DNA from: Streptomyces cacaoi
GTDB lineage: Bacteria; Actinomycetota; Actinomycetes; Streptomycetales; Streptomycetaceae
Reading direction: 5' to 3'
Assembly (NCBI RefSeq): GCF_006539165.1
Contig: NZ_BJMM01000007.1
Coordinates: 1 to 64,000, forward strand
Length of the DNA stretch: 64,000 bases
Shown: in pieces, positions 32,723-41,055 of the stretch
Position numbering within the stretch: position 1 is the stretch's first letter
Layout of the letters: each line of letters opens with the position of its first letter
Position numbers and translations under genes: made by a program
The notes under the pieces: generated by a model
Told to the model about the DNA's origin: nothing
Seen by the model: the letters and a program-made list of their open reading frames with translations, nothing else
Database searches by the model: none

Positions 32723-35260
32723 ATGCTCCGAACCGCCTTGCGCAACGTCTTCGCGCACAAGGCCCGGTTGCTGATGACGATGCTGGCCGTGCTGCTCGGC
32801 GTGGCCTTCGTCTCCGGCACCCTGGTCTTCACCTCGACGATCTCCCAGGCCCAGCACAAGAGCTCCGAGAAGGGCTTCGAGAAGGTCGACGTCTCCATAC
32901 GTCAGGACAACAGCGACGCCCCCGAGGGCCGCGACACCGTCGACCCGCTCCAGCAGACCACCCTCGACCGGGCCGCCGCCCTGCCCGGCGCCGAGTCCGC
33001 CACCGGCGAGGTCAACGGCTTCGCCGCGCTCGCCGACAAGGACGGCAAGCTCGTCGGCAACGGGTTCTCCACCCAGGGCGCCAACTACTACGCGGGCCGC
33101 GACGGCAAAAGCTCCGACCCCCGCTACCCGATGAAGGACGGCCGGGCGCCGCGGGCCGCCGGTGAGGTCGCGCTGGACTCCAAGACCGCCGAGCGGACCG
33201 GGTACAAGGTCGGCGACACCGTACGGATGTCGATCGACGGCCCGGTGCGCGAGGAGAAGGTCACCGGCGTCTACACCACCGACGACGGCAGCGTCGCCGC
33301 CGGCGGCAGCCTCGTGCTCTTCGACAACGCCACGGCGCAGAAGCTGTTCGCCAAGCCCGGCCAGTACACGGAGATCTCCGTCACCGCGAAGAGCGGGGTC
33401 TCGCAGGCCGCGCTCAAGGAGCAGGCCGAGAAGATCCTGCCGCCGCACAGCGAGGCCGTCACCGGCAAGAAGCTCGCCGACGAGCAGTCCCGGCAGATCG
33501 AGTCGAGCATGTCCGGTATGCAGACCAGCATGCTGGCGTTCGCCGGTATCGCGCTCTTCGTCGGCATCTTCATCATCGCCAACACCTTCACCATGCTGGT
33601 CGCGCAGCGGACCAAGGAGCTGGCGCTGCTGCGTGCCGTCGGCGCGAGCCGCCGCCAGGTGACGCGCTCGGTGCTGATCGAGGCGCTGTTCGTGGGCGCC
33701 GTCGCGGGCGTCGCCGGGCTCGCCGCCGGTATCGGTATCGGCGCCGGGCTGCGCTCCCTGATCGGGAAGATGGGCACCATGCCGGACGGGCCGCTGGTGA
33801 TCTCCCCGGCCGCGGTGATCTCCTCGCTGGTCGTCGGCGTCGTCGTCACCGTGCTGGCGGCCTGGCTGCCGGCCCGCCGCGCGGCGAAGATCCCGCCGGT
33901 GGCCGCGATGGGCAGCGTGCACGCCCCCGCCTCCACGCGTTCGCTGGTGCTGCGCAACACCCTCGGCTCCCTGTTCTCGGCCGCCGGCGTCGCCCTCGTG
34001 CTCATGGGCACCAAGGTCGACGACGGCAAGGCCCCCATGGGCGCCGGTGCCGCGCTGCTGCTGATCGGTGTGTTCGTGCTGACGCCGCTGCTGTCCCGTC
34101 CGCTGATCGCCGCCGCCTCGCCGGTCCTGCGGCTCTTCCAGGTCAGCGGCAAGCTGGCCCGGCTCAACGCGGTCCGCAACCCGCGGCGCACGGCGGCCAC
34201 CGCCTCGGCGCTGATGATCGGCCTGACGCTGATCACCGGGCTGACGGTCATCGCGACCGGTGTGCAGAAGGCCGTCGACAAGATGGCGACGGACTCCCTC
34301 AAGGCCGACTACACGATCTCCATGGCGAACTACTCGCCGCTGTCCCCGGACGTGGACAAGAAGCTGCGCGCCTCGGACGAGGTCACCGCGACCTCCCCGC
34401 TGCGCAACGGCCCGGCCACCATCGGCGGCAGCACCGAGTACCTGACCGGCGTCAACGGCGAGAGCATCGGCAAGCTCACCTCGCTGGACTTCACCGAGGG
34501 CGGCTGGAGCGGGCTGAGCGGCGGCAAGAAGGTCGTCGTCGACACCACGACCGCCGAGCAGCAGGGCTGGAAGCTCGGCTCGTCCTTCCAGGTGTCCTAC
34601 GAGGACGGCGCGAAGGGCCGGCTGACCGTCGGCGGCCTGTACAAGGGCAACGAGATGCTCAAGGGGATCCTGGTCGACAACTCGGCCCTCACCCCGCATC
34701 TGGCCAAGACCGCCGACATGCAGGTGCTCGCCAAGACGAAGAACGGCGCGAACGACCAGGTCAAGGACGCGCTGACCAAGCAGCTCGGCGACAACCCGGC
34801 GATCCTCGTCGAGGACAAGAAGGACGTCTCCGAGGGCGTCGCGCAGATGATCAACATGCTGCTGAACGTCCTGTACGGGCTGCTGGCGATGGCGGTGATC
34901 GTGGCCGTCCTCGGCGTGATCAACACGCTGGCCATGTCCGTCTTCGAACGCGGCCAGGAGATCGGAATGCTGCGCGCGATCGGTCTGGAGCGGCGCTCGG
35001 TGAAGCGGATGGTGCGGCTGGAGTCGCTGGTCATCTCGCTCTTCGGCGGGGTGCTCGGCATCGGCCTCGGCGTCTTCCTCGGCTGGGCCGCCGGTGAACT
35101 CATCGCCGGCTCCGGGCTGGAGACCTACCAGCTCACGCTCCCCTGGGGCAGGATCGGGATCTTCCTCGCCCTGGCCGCCCTGGTCGGTGTGCTCGCCGCG
35201 CTGTGGCCGGCCCGGCGGGCGGCGAAGCTGAACATGCTCGCCGCGATCAAGACGGAGTAG
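32723..35260 (+). CDS. ABC exporter permease, FtsX/MacB-like, duplicated
   Basis: An 845-residue membrane protein built of two FtsX units. Each has one helix, an extracellular domain and three helices (TM1 ~15-40, TM2-4 ~265-395; then a second set from ~470 with the last three at ~705-835). The loops RTKELALLRAVGASRRQV and RGQEIGMLRAIGLERRSV are the matching ATPase-coupling motifs of the two halves. It works with the ATPase encoded just upstream. The substrate is unknown. Confidence 0.92.
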   Translation: MLRTALRNVFAHKARLLMTMLAVLLGVAFVSGTLVFTSTISQAQHKSSEKGFEKVDVSIRQDNSDAPEGRDTVDPLQQTTLDRAAALPGAESATGEVNGFAALADKDGKLVGNGFSTQGANYYAGRDGKSSDPRYPMKDGRAPRAAGEVALDSKTAERTGYKVGDTVRMSIDGPVREEKVTGVYTTDDGSVAAGGSLVLFDNATAQKLFAKPGQYTEISVTAKSGVSQAALKEQAEKILPPHSEAVTGKKLADEQSRQIESSMSGMQTSMLAFAGIALFVGIFIIANTFTMLVAQRTKELALLRAVGASRRQVTRSVLIEALFVGAVAGVAGLAAGIGIGAGLRSLIGKMGTMPDGPLVISPAAVISSLVVGVVVTVLAAWLPARRAAKIPPVAAMGSVHAPASTRSLVLRNTLGSLFSAAGVALVLMGTKVDDGKAPMGAGAALLLIGVFVLTPLLSRPLIAAASPVLRLFQVSGKLARLNAVRNPRRTAATASALMIGLTLITGLTVIATGVQKAVDKMATDSLKADYTISMANYSPLSPDVDKKLRASDEVTATSPLRNGPATIGGSTEYLTGVNGESIGKLTSLDFTEGGWSGLSGGKKVVVDTTTAEQQGWKLGSSFQVSYEDGAKGRLTVGGLYKGNEMLKGILVDNSALTPHLAKTADMQVLAKTKNGANDQVKDALTKQLGDNPAILVEDKKDVSEGVAQMINMLLNVLYGLLAMAVIVAVLGVINTLAMSVFERGQEIGMLRAIGLERRSVKRMVRLESLVISLFGGVLGIGLGVFLGWAAGELIAGSGLETYQLTLPWGRIGIFLALAALVGVLAALWPARRAAKLNMLAAIKTE

Positions 35261-35284
35261 CCGGCCGCCGCACGGTCGCACGGT

Positions 35285-35327
35285 CGAGGGCCCGCTCCGG
35301 AACGCACGGTTCCGGAGCGGGCCCTCG
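35285..35327. terminator. Strong bidirectional hairpin terminator
   Basis: A perfect 19-base stem (35285-35303 with 35309-35327) around a 5-base loop, 25 bases after the permease stop and before the convergent cyclopropane synthase stop. Confidence 0.85.
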
Positions 35328-35375
35328 TCGTACGGGCGGGGCGGCGCGCGCCCCGGGCGCCGCCGTACGCGGCCG

Positions 35376-36695
35376 TCAGCCGCCCGTGCTCCCGGCCTCC
35401 TCCGTCCAGGCGCGCGGGCGCAGCGGCAGGCCCGAGGCGCCGTCCTGCGGGGTCTTCACCGCCAGCACCTGGTTGACGCCGATGCGGTTGCGCTCGAAGG
35501 AGAGCGCGGAGGCCGCCATGTACAGCCGCCAGATGCGCGCGCGGCCCGGGGAGGTGAGCCGGGCCGCGCGCGGCATGTCCGACTCCAGGTTGGCGACCCA
35601 GGCGCGCAGCGTACGGGCGTAGTGCTCGCGCAGCGCCTCCACGTCCCGCACCTCGAAACCGGCGTCCTCCAGCAGGCCGACGGTGCGGCCGACCGGGGCG
35701 AGTTCACCGTCCGGGAAGACATAGGCGTCGATGAACTCGTCCACCTCGTAGCCCTCTTCGTCGGCCAGCGGGCGGCGCGCGATCTGGTGGTTGAGCAGCC
35801 GGCCGCCCGGCTTCAGCAGCGCGTACAGATCGGCCGCGTACTCGCGGTACCGCGCCGCACCGACGTGCTCGGCCATGCCCACGGAGGAGATGGCGTCGTA
35901 GGGGCCGTCGTCCACCTCGCGGTAGTCCTGCACCCGGATCTCGACCAGGTCCGCCAGCCCCTCCTCGGCGACCCGCTTGCGGCCGTAGGCGGCCTGCTCG
36001 CGGGAGAGCGTCACGGCCACGGCGCGCACGCCGTACTCGCGCGCCGCGTGCAGCACCAGCGAGCCCCAGCCGCCGCCGACGTCCAGCAGCCGCTGGCCCT
36101 CGCGCAGCTGGAGCTTGCGGCAGATCAGATCCAGCTTGTCGCGCTGGGCCTCCTCCAGCGTCCCGTCCGGCCGCCAGTAGGCGCAGGAGTAGACCATGCT
36201 CGGGCCCAGCACCAGCTCGTAGAACTCGTTGCCCACGTCGTAGTGGTGGCTGATGGCCTTGCGGTCGCGGCCGAGGGTGTGGCGCAGCCCGGTGCGCCGG
36301 CGGGCCTCCTCCTTCGGCGGCGGGGGCGGCAGGCCGGGCCCCGCGAGCTTCACCAGCTCGACGGCGGCCTCGCGGACCGCCGGGTCGCGCGCCATGTCGA
36401 ATACGCCGCGCTCCGGGCGGTCCTCGCCCTTCTCCCAGATCATTCCGGCCAGCAGATCGAGCGCCTCGTACAGATCGCCCTCGACGTCGATCTCCCCGGC
36501 CACCCAGGCCCGGGCCAGACCCAGCTCGCCGGGCCGCCACAGCACCCGGCGCAGCGCCCTGCGGTGCCGGATGACGAGAGCGGGGGCACCGGGAGGCCCG
36601 GCCTCGCTGCGGTCCCAGGCGCGGATGCGGACGGGGAGCGGGGCTCCCAGCGCCTTCTCAGCGAGTGCGACGATCCGTGGCGCTGCGCCGGACAT
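35376..36695 (-). CDS. cfa: Cyclopropane-fatty-acyl-phospholipid synthase
   Basis: A 439-residue SAM-dependent enzyme that adds methylene bridges to unsaturated membrane lipids. The C-terminal methyltransferase domain starts near residue 165: SHHYDVGNEFYELVLGPSMVYSCAYW, SAM loop LLDVGGGWGSL, VTLSREQAAYGRKR, and the bicarbonate/active-site region SVGMAEHVG. The N-terminal ~150 residues are the family's lipid-binding part. GGAGG sits 7 bases before the ATG. It stands alone, downstream of ndh on the same strand but behind a terminator. Confidence 0.93.
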   Translation of the reverse strand: MSGAAPRIVALAEKALGAPLPVRIRAWDRSEAGPPGAPALVIRHRRALRRVLWRPGELGLARAWVAGEIDVEGDLYEALDLLAGMIWEKGEDRPERGVFDMARDPAVREAAVELVKLAGPGLPPPPPKEEARRRTGLRHTLGRDRKAISHHYDVGNEFYELVLGPSMVYSCAYWRPDGTLEEAQRDKLDLICRKLQLREGQRLLDVGGGWGSLVLHAAREYGVRAVAVTLSREQAAYGRKRVAEEGLADLVEIRVQDYREVDDGPYDAISSVGMAEHVGAARYREYAADLYALLKPGGRLLNHQIARRPLADEEGYEVDEFIDAYVFPDGELAPVGRTVGLLEDAGFEVRDVEALREHYARTLRAWVANLESDMPRAARLTSPGRARIWRLYMAASALSFERNRIGVNQVLAVKTPQDGASGLPLRPRAWTEEAGSTGG

Positions 36696-36881
36696 TGAAC
36701 ACACCTCCGTGGAAAGAAGGGGTGGATTCCCCATACACGTAACGCATCTGGGGGCTGCTGTATGCCCACTGTGCACGGAAATCCGGACCGGGCCGACGGA
36801 GTTTCCCGAAAGATTGCGGCACCGGCGGCGGCCCGGCCGGGCCCCGGGCTCCTTCCAGCGCACCGGCCCTCGGACACGCCG

Positions 36882-36917
36882 AAGGGGCGTGAGCCCCACG
36901 GATGGCTCACGCCCCTT
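36882..36917 (-). terminator. Hairpin terminator of the NADH dehydrogenase gene
   Basis: AAGGGGCGTGAGCC pairs perfectly with GGCTCACGCCCCTT (14 bases, 8-base loop), 30 bases beyond the ndh stop. On the minus strand the right arm ends in CCCCTT. Confidence 0.8.
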
Positions 36918-36946
36918 GCGGTGCGCGGATCAGTTGTGACGTGCCG

Positions 36947-38392
36947 TCAGGACGCCTTCGCCGGCTCCGACTTGGCGCCCGCCCGGTCGTCCGCCGAGCT
37001 GTCGGCGGTCTGGGCCTTGTCCTTGTCCGCCTTCGCGGCCTCGGCCTTCGCCGCGGCGGCGGCGGTGACCGGTGCGGCCGCGTCGTAGAACTCGCCGCGC
37101 GGGTGCTCCATGGCGCCCAGCGAGACGACCTCGCGCTTGAGGAACATACCGAGCGTCCAGTCGGCGAAGACCCGGATCTTGCGGTTCCAGGTCGGCACGG
37201 CCATGCCGTGGTAGGCGCGGTGGAAGTACCAGGCGAGCCGGCCCTTCAGCTTGATCTTCTTCTTGCCGAAGACGATCATCGCGACGCCCTTGTGCAGGCC
37301 CAGGCCCGCGACGGCGCCCTTGTTGGCGTGCTTGTACTTGCCCTGCGGGAAGCCGCGCATCCCGGAGATGACGTTGTCCCCGAGCACCTTCGCCTGACGC
37401 AGCGCGTGCTGCGCGTTCGGCGGGCAGAACGCGCCGTCCTTGCCGGCCGCCAGGTCCGGAACCTGGGCGTTGTCACCGGCGGCCCAGATGTAGTCCGTGC
37501 CCTTGACCTGGAGCGAGGCGTCGACGTCGACATGGCCCTTGGGGCCGAGCGGCAGACCGAAGCGGGAGAGCACCGGGTTGGGCTTGACGCCGGCCGTCCA
37601 CACGATGGTGCTGGAGTCGACCTCCAGGCCGTTCTTCAGCACGACGTGACCGTCGACGCAGGAGTCCATGGACGTGCCGAGGTAGACCTCGATACCGCGC
37701 TTCTTCAGGTGCTCCAGGCCCCACTCACCGAGCTTCGGGCCGACCTCGGGAAGGATCCCCGGGGCCGCGTCGACGAGGATGAACCGCATGTCCTCGCGCT
37801 TGACCGTCGGGTAGTACTTCGCGGCGTCCCGCGCCATGTCCTCGACCTCGCCGATCGTCTCGGCGCCGGCGAAACCGCCACCGATGAACACGAAGGTGAG
37901 GGCCTTGCGACGGGCCTCCTCGTCCTTCGTGGAGTCGGCCTTGTCGAGCTGCTCCAGCACGTGGTTGCGCAGACCGATCGCTTCCTCGACGCCCTTCATG
38001 CCGATGCCGTTCTCGGCCAGGCCGGGCACGGGGAAGGTCCGGGAGACCGCGCCCATCGCGACCACCAGGTAGTCGAAAGGCAGCTCGTAGGCCTCGCCGA
38101 CCAGCGGCGTGACCGTGGCGACCTTGCGGTCCTGGTCGATCGTGGACACACGGCCGGTGAGGACCTCGGCCTTCGGGAGCACGCGTCGCAGCGGGACCAC
38201 GACGTGGCGAGGGGAGATGTTGCCGGCGGCGGTTTCGGGCAGGAAGGGCTGGTACGTCATGTACGAGCGCGGGTCGACGACCGTCACGGTCGCCTCGCCG
38301 TACCGCATCTTCTTGAGGATGCGCTTGGCCGCGTACAGACCGACGTACCCGCCACCCACTACGAGGATTCGGGGACGCTCCGTGGTGCTCAT
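36947..38392 (-). CDS. ndh: Type II NADH dehydrogenase (NDH-2)
   Basis: A 481-residue membrane-associated flavoprotein that passes electrons from NADH to menaquinone without pumping protons. The FAD loop is RILVVGGGYVGLYAA, the NADH loop is FVFIGGGFAGAETIGEVED, and the second FAD contact is YIWAAGDNAQVPD. AWYFHRAYHGMAVPTWNRK near residue 400 is typical of the membrane-binding end. The last ~45 residues form an Ala/Lys/Glu-rich tail. The ATG has only a weak GGGTGGA upstream. Confidence 0.93.
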   Translation of the reverse strand: MSTTERPRILVVGGGYVGLYAAKRILKKMRYGEATVTVVDPRSYMTYQPFLPETAAGNISPRHVVVPLRRVLPKAEVLTGRVSTIDQDRKVATVTPLVGEAYELPFDYLVVAMGAVSRTFPVPGLAENGIGMKGVEEAIGLRNHVLEQLDKADSTKDEEARRKALTFVFIGGGFAGAETIGEVEDMARDAAKYYPTVKREDMRFILVDAAPGILPEVGPKLGEWGLEHLKKRGIEVYLGTSMDSCVDGHVVLKNGLEVDSSTIVWTAGVKPNPVLSRFGLPLGPKGHVDVDASLQVKGTDYIWAAGDNAQVPDLAAGKDGAFCPPNAQHALRQAKVLGDNVISGMRGFPQGKYKHANKGAVAGLGLHKGVAMIVFGKKKIKLKGRLAWYFHRAYHGMAVPTWNRKIRVFADWTLGMFLKREVVSLGAMEHPRGEFYDAAAPVTAAAAAKAEAAKADKDKAQTADSSADDRAGAKSEPAKAS

Positions 38393-38936
38393 GGAATCGA
38401 GTATCCACCCAGGACCCGACCGCACTTCGTGAGGGCCTTCACAAGGATGCCCCCACCCTCTGCTACACTCCGCCGCCCCGTGATCGACCCCACAGCGCGC
38501 CGGGGGAACCACTCGGCCCCACGAGCCGTTGACGCACCCCTTGAGCAGCAGGGATCCCGGACCCCCCGACTGAACCACTGCGGAGCCGACCGCACCTCTC
38601 CCTCGCGCCGCTCCACCCGACGGGGCAATCGACCCCCCGAACTCCCCCTGGAACCTTGGATTCCGGGGCGGAGAACCCCTCCAGCGGGCACTTTCTCATG
38701 TGAAGAAATTCACGAAAACAGTTACCCCAAAGGACCCTGGCGCCCTCCGCGACCCCCTCCACACCTATCAGCAGAGTCCGCTGCCGCTCAAGTGAGAGCG
38801 TTTCAAGTGCCGTGCGGAGCAAGGGAGTCGGGGCGGGAGCCCTTCCCTGGGAGCCTTCACCGCGCTCCCAGGGAAGGTCCGGCGACCTACGCGCCCGGCG
38901 AGCGCGGCAGGTATTGCTCCGGCCTCGGCGGTTCGG
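38393..38936. other. Gene-free stretch before the CRISPR remnant
   Basis: Contains the ndh promoter side (CTGCTACACT near 38460) and a lower-GC pocket near 38690-38740 with TTTCTCATGTGAAGAAATTC and CGAAAACAGTTACC. No frame in it shows conserved sequence. A decayed further CRISPR repeat may lie near 38875-38905, but similarity is too low to call. Confidence 0.4.
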
Positions 38937-39029
38937 GGGGCCGTTCCCGCGCGTGCGGGGAGCACCACGGTCTCCGCTTCGCCAAAAAGGCCGAGGGCCA
39001 GGGACCATCCCCGCGCGTGCGGGGAGCAC
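38937..39029. CRISPR. Two-repeat type I-E CRISPR remnant without cas genes
   Basis: The repeat at 39001-39029 is the 29-base Streptomyces type I-E form (GGGACCATCC ending GCGTGCGGGGAGCAC). The copy at 38937-38965 differs at three positions in its left part and keeps the CCGCGCGTGCGGGGAGCAC core with its hairpin. The spacer between is 35 bases, slightly long for I-E. A third copy is absent at the next expected position. No cas gene is in the window, so this is an orphan relic. Confidence 0.75.
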
Positions 39030-39116
39030 ACTTGCTGACCTGGGGATTTCTGGGGCCGGAGTGCGGATTTCCATCACTTCCTGCGACTCCGGCATTTCGG
39101 ACGCGCCCTCCCCTCA

Positions 39117-39156
39117 GCACGGCATCAGCATGCCAGGAAATGGACTCGGCAGGGAC
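39117..39156. repeat. Left copy of ~40-base imperfect direct repeat
   Basis: Shares an exact GCACGGCATCAGCA with the copy at 39574-39613, then about 70 percent identity over the rest with one or two gaps. The pair brackets the XRE/flavoprotein fragments. Confidence 0.55.
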
Positions 39157-39325
39157 ATGAGTCGGGTGCTCGTCCCTGTACCAGTGGGCCCCACCAGGTC
39201 GCGGCGGTCGGCGAGAGGACGAGGCAGGTGTCCCACTCCGCGGCTTGCGCGGCGCGGACGCCGTCGTCGACGTACTGGGCCGGGCCTGCCGCGCAGGCGA
39301 TCAGATAGAGGGCGGGCCGCGTCAT
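39125..39325 (-). pseudogene. N-terminal fragment of a flavoprotein (PPC-decarboxylase-like)
   Basis: The first ~45 residues, MTRPALYLIACAAGPAQYVD ... EWDTCLVLSPTAATWW, match the start of Streptomyces flavoproteins of the phosphopantothenoylcysteine decarboxylase fold, which are normally about 185 residues. After WW the similarity stops and the frame ends in unrelated sequence within the left direct repeat. The ATG overlaps the stop of the XRE-regulator fragment (ATGA), the normal operon junction of such pairs, so this is a truncated remnant. Confidence 0.6.
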
Positions 39326-39480
39326 GCGGGGAGTCCACAGCGTTGTGCGAGGCCGCGCAACTCCGGCCCCGGTGACGGCACCAGCTCCAGCAACCGGCCG
39401 ACCAGTCGCACCACGGAAGGGCGGGCCGCCTCCTCCGACGCGCGCCTCTCCGCCTCCAACAGGTCCCGGGCAGCGTCCCC
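39322..39480 (-). pseudogene. C-terminal fragment of an XRE-family regulator
   Basis: About 52 residues (LLEAERRASEEAARPSVV ... PGPELRGLAQRCGLPA, stop) resemble the end of the ~400-residue HTH-XRE proteins that precede flavoprotein genes in Streptomyces. No HTH or middle part is found upstream; the frame runs into sequence with the right direct repeat. It is probably the relic of a deleted regulator-flavoprotein operon. Confidence 0.55.
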
Positions 39481-39573
39481 GTGGCGCCGCGTCGGCCGCG
39501 TGGCCGAGCGAGGGCGCATCGCCAGGTCAGCGCCCCGGGTGCGCGGGAGCCCGACAGGGTGCACGGCTTGCCG

Positions 39574-39613
39574 GCACGGCATCAGCAGGCCCAGGAACGG
39601 ACCCAGCGCGGAC
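39574..39613. repeat. Right copy of ~40-base imperfect direct repeat
   Basis: Partner of 39117-39156. The distance between copies is 457 bases. In both copies the minus strand could encode PFxGxLMPC in one frame, so they may also be duplicated coding remnants. Confidence 0.5.
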
Positions 39614-39696
39614 GTGCGTGGGCGCTTGGCCGTGGACGCAGGGGTGTGCTCCCGCGCGGGCGGTCTGTCGCGCAGCGCGGGTCGTAGGCTGCCACG

Positions 39697-40338
39697 GTGG
39701 TTACCACCGTGGTCTTCGACGTCGGCGAGACCCTGGTCCGGGACGACCGGTACTGGGGGTCGTGGGCGGACTAGCTCGGTGTCCCCCGGCACACGCTCTC
39801 CGCGCTCGTGGGCGCCGTCGTGGCACAGGGCCGGGACAACGCCGAGGCGATCCGGCTCATTCGTCCCGACGTCGACGTCGCAGCCGAACGGGCCGCCATG
39901 ACAGCCGCCGGCTTCGGCGAGCGGCTCGACGACAGCGACCTCTACGAGGATGTACGCACCGGGCTCTCCCAACTGCGCGCAGCGGGCTTCGCCGTACATG
40001 TCGCGGGCAACCAGACCGCACGCGCGGGCACACTTCTGCGCCGCCTCGGCCTGCCGGTGGACAGCGTCTCCACCTCCGAGGAGTGGGGGACGGCGAAACC
40101 GGCAGCGGCCTTCTTCGAGCGGCTGTTGAGGACGACGGGCTCCGCGCCGTCGAACACGGTGTACGTGGGCGACCACCCCGCGAACGACATCGCCCCGGCA
40201 GCGCGCACCGGGCTGCGCACCTGCCTGATCCGGCGAGGCCCCTGGGGGCATCTGTGGGCCGATTCCGCGGACATGCGCCCGGACTTGACCATCAGCGGCC
40301 TCCAGGAGCTGCCCGCTCTTCTCCTCGACGCGGAGTGA
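39697..40338 (+). pseudogene. HAD-family hydrolase gene with in-frame amber stop
   Basis: The frame begins GTG at 39697 (VVTTVVFDVGETLVRDDRYW), giving HAD motif I DVGETL. Codon 26 is TAG at 39772-39774, where a Trp codon (DWLGVPRHTL) is expected from the pattern. The frame then continues intact for 188 codons with HVAGNQTA (motif II region), the Lys of EEWGTAKPAAAFFERLL (motif III) and VYVGDHPANDIAPA (motif IV). TAGGCT lies 6 bases before the GTG. A restart at GTG 39808 would lack motif I and be inactive. It is either a true nonsense mutation or a sequencing error. Confidence 0.75.
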
Positions 40339-40471
40339 CCACGCAGCCCCCGGCTACCGGGCGGCACGAGCAGGTGGAGCGGGGTTCCTGGGGCAGCAGA
40401 TCCCGCCGCCGCTGCCACAGTCCGGGCGATGCCCGTCGAGGAGGGCTCGCGAGCGCGGCTCCTACGCCTGG

Positions 40472-40499
40472 CAGTGTGTACACGCGAATGCGTACACTG
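40472..40499. promoter_or_regulatory. Toxin-antitoxin promoter-operator
   Basis: CAGTGT and ACACTG form outer inverted arms, with GTGTACAC and GCGTACAC nested inside. TACACT at 40493-40498 serves as the -10 box 6 bases before the antitoxin ATG, so the operator covers the promoter and the message is probably leaderless. Such sites usually bind the antitoxin-toxin complex. Confidence 0.65.
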
Positions 40500-40504
40500 G
40501 CTCC

Positions 40505-40777
40505 ATGACCGAGAACACCGCGAGCGTCAGAGACGCACGCGCACACCTCGCGGAGCACATCAACCAGGCCGAGGAAGGCACCCCGACCGTCATCACACGC
40601 AACGGTGCACCGGTTGCCGCGGTCGTGCCGATCGCCGACTTCGAAGCGCTGGAAGAAGCGGCCGACGTGCTGCTGGCCCGTGAAGCGGAAGCGGTTCTGG
40701 CCGACGGCGAGCCCACAATTTCGATGGCCGAGCTGCTGGCGGACCTGTTCAGCGAGCGCGGTGAAGGCGCCGCGTGA
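40505..40777 (+). CDS. Phd/YefM-family antitoxin
   Basis: A 90-residue antitoxin. The N-terminal DNA-binding part is ASVRDARAHLAEHINQAEEG, then TPTVITRNGAPVAAVVPIADFEALEE, the standard Phd/YefM pattern. The acidic C-terminal helix (residues ~60-85) would wrap the toxin. Its stop overlaps the toxin GTG (GTGA). It probably represses its own promoter. Confidence 0.92.
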   Translation: MTENTASVRDARAHLAEHINQAEEGTPTVITRNGAPVAAVVPIADFEALEEAADVLLAREAEAVLADGEPTISMAELLADLFSERGEGAA

Positions 40778-41043
40778 AGTACGCGTTCCGGTTCACCACA
40801 GCAGCACAGCGGCAGATCCGGGCCCTCGGCCGACTCGAAGCCATGCGCATCCTGACCGCACTGACCGCCCTCGGCGACGATCCGTACCGCGAGGACGCCG
40901 ACATCAAGAAGCTCACCGGACCCTCGGGGCTCTACCGGCTCCGAGTCGGCAGCTACAGGGTCGCGTACCAGGTCAACGACGGCGAACTCGTCATCCTCGT
41001 CGTCAAGGTGGGCGACCGGCGGGATGTCTACCGGAACCTGTAG
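40774..41043 (+). CDS. RelE-family mRNA-cleaving toxin
   Basis: An 89-residue toxin: FRFTTAAQRQIRALG at the start, KKLTGPSGLYRLRVGSYRVAYQV in the middle and VGDRRDVYRNL at the end. Basic residues in LYRLRVGSYR and Arg/Tyr in the last strand are those that place ribosome-bound mRNA for cleavage in RelE. GTG overlaps the antitoxin stop by four bases, so the ratio is set by translational coupling. The pair sits at the edge of a decayed region. Confidence 0.92.
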   Translation: MKYAFRFTTAAQRQIRALGRLEAMRILTALTALGDDPYREDADIKKLTGPSGLYRLRVGSYRVAYQVNDGELVILVVKVGDRRDVYRNL

Positions 41044-41055
41044 CGCCCTCCGCTC

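Noticed and set aside
38420-38446. Rex operator upstream of ndh
   Set aside because: TTGTGAAGGCCCTCACGAA resembles the site but is one base too long between half-sites and has two mismatches in the right half.
38873-38901. Third CRISPR repeat upstream
   Set aside because: At the expected spacing, but similarity is about half the positions and it lacks the hairpin core.
38768-39120. Small proteins with ARAGT/HARGW motifs
   Set aside because: These peptides are translations of the CRISPR repeat, a known annotation artefact.
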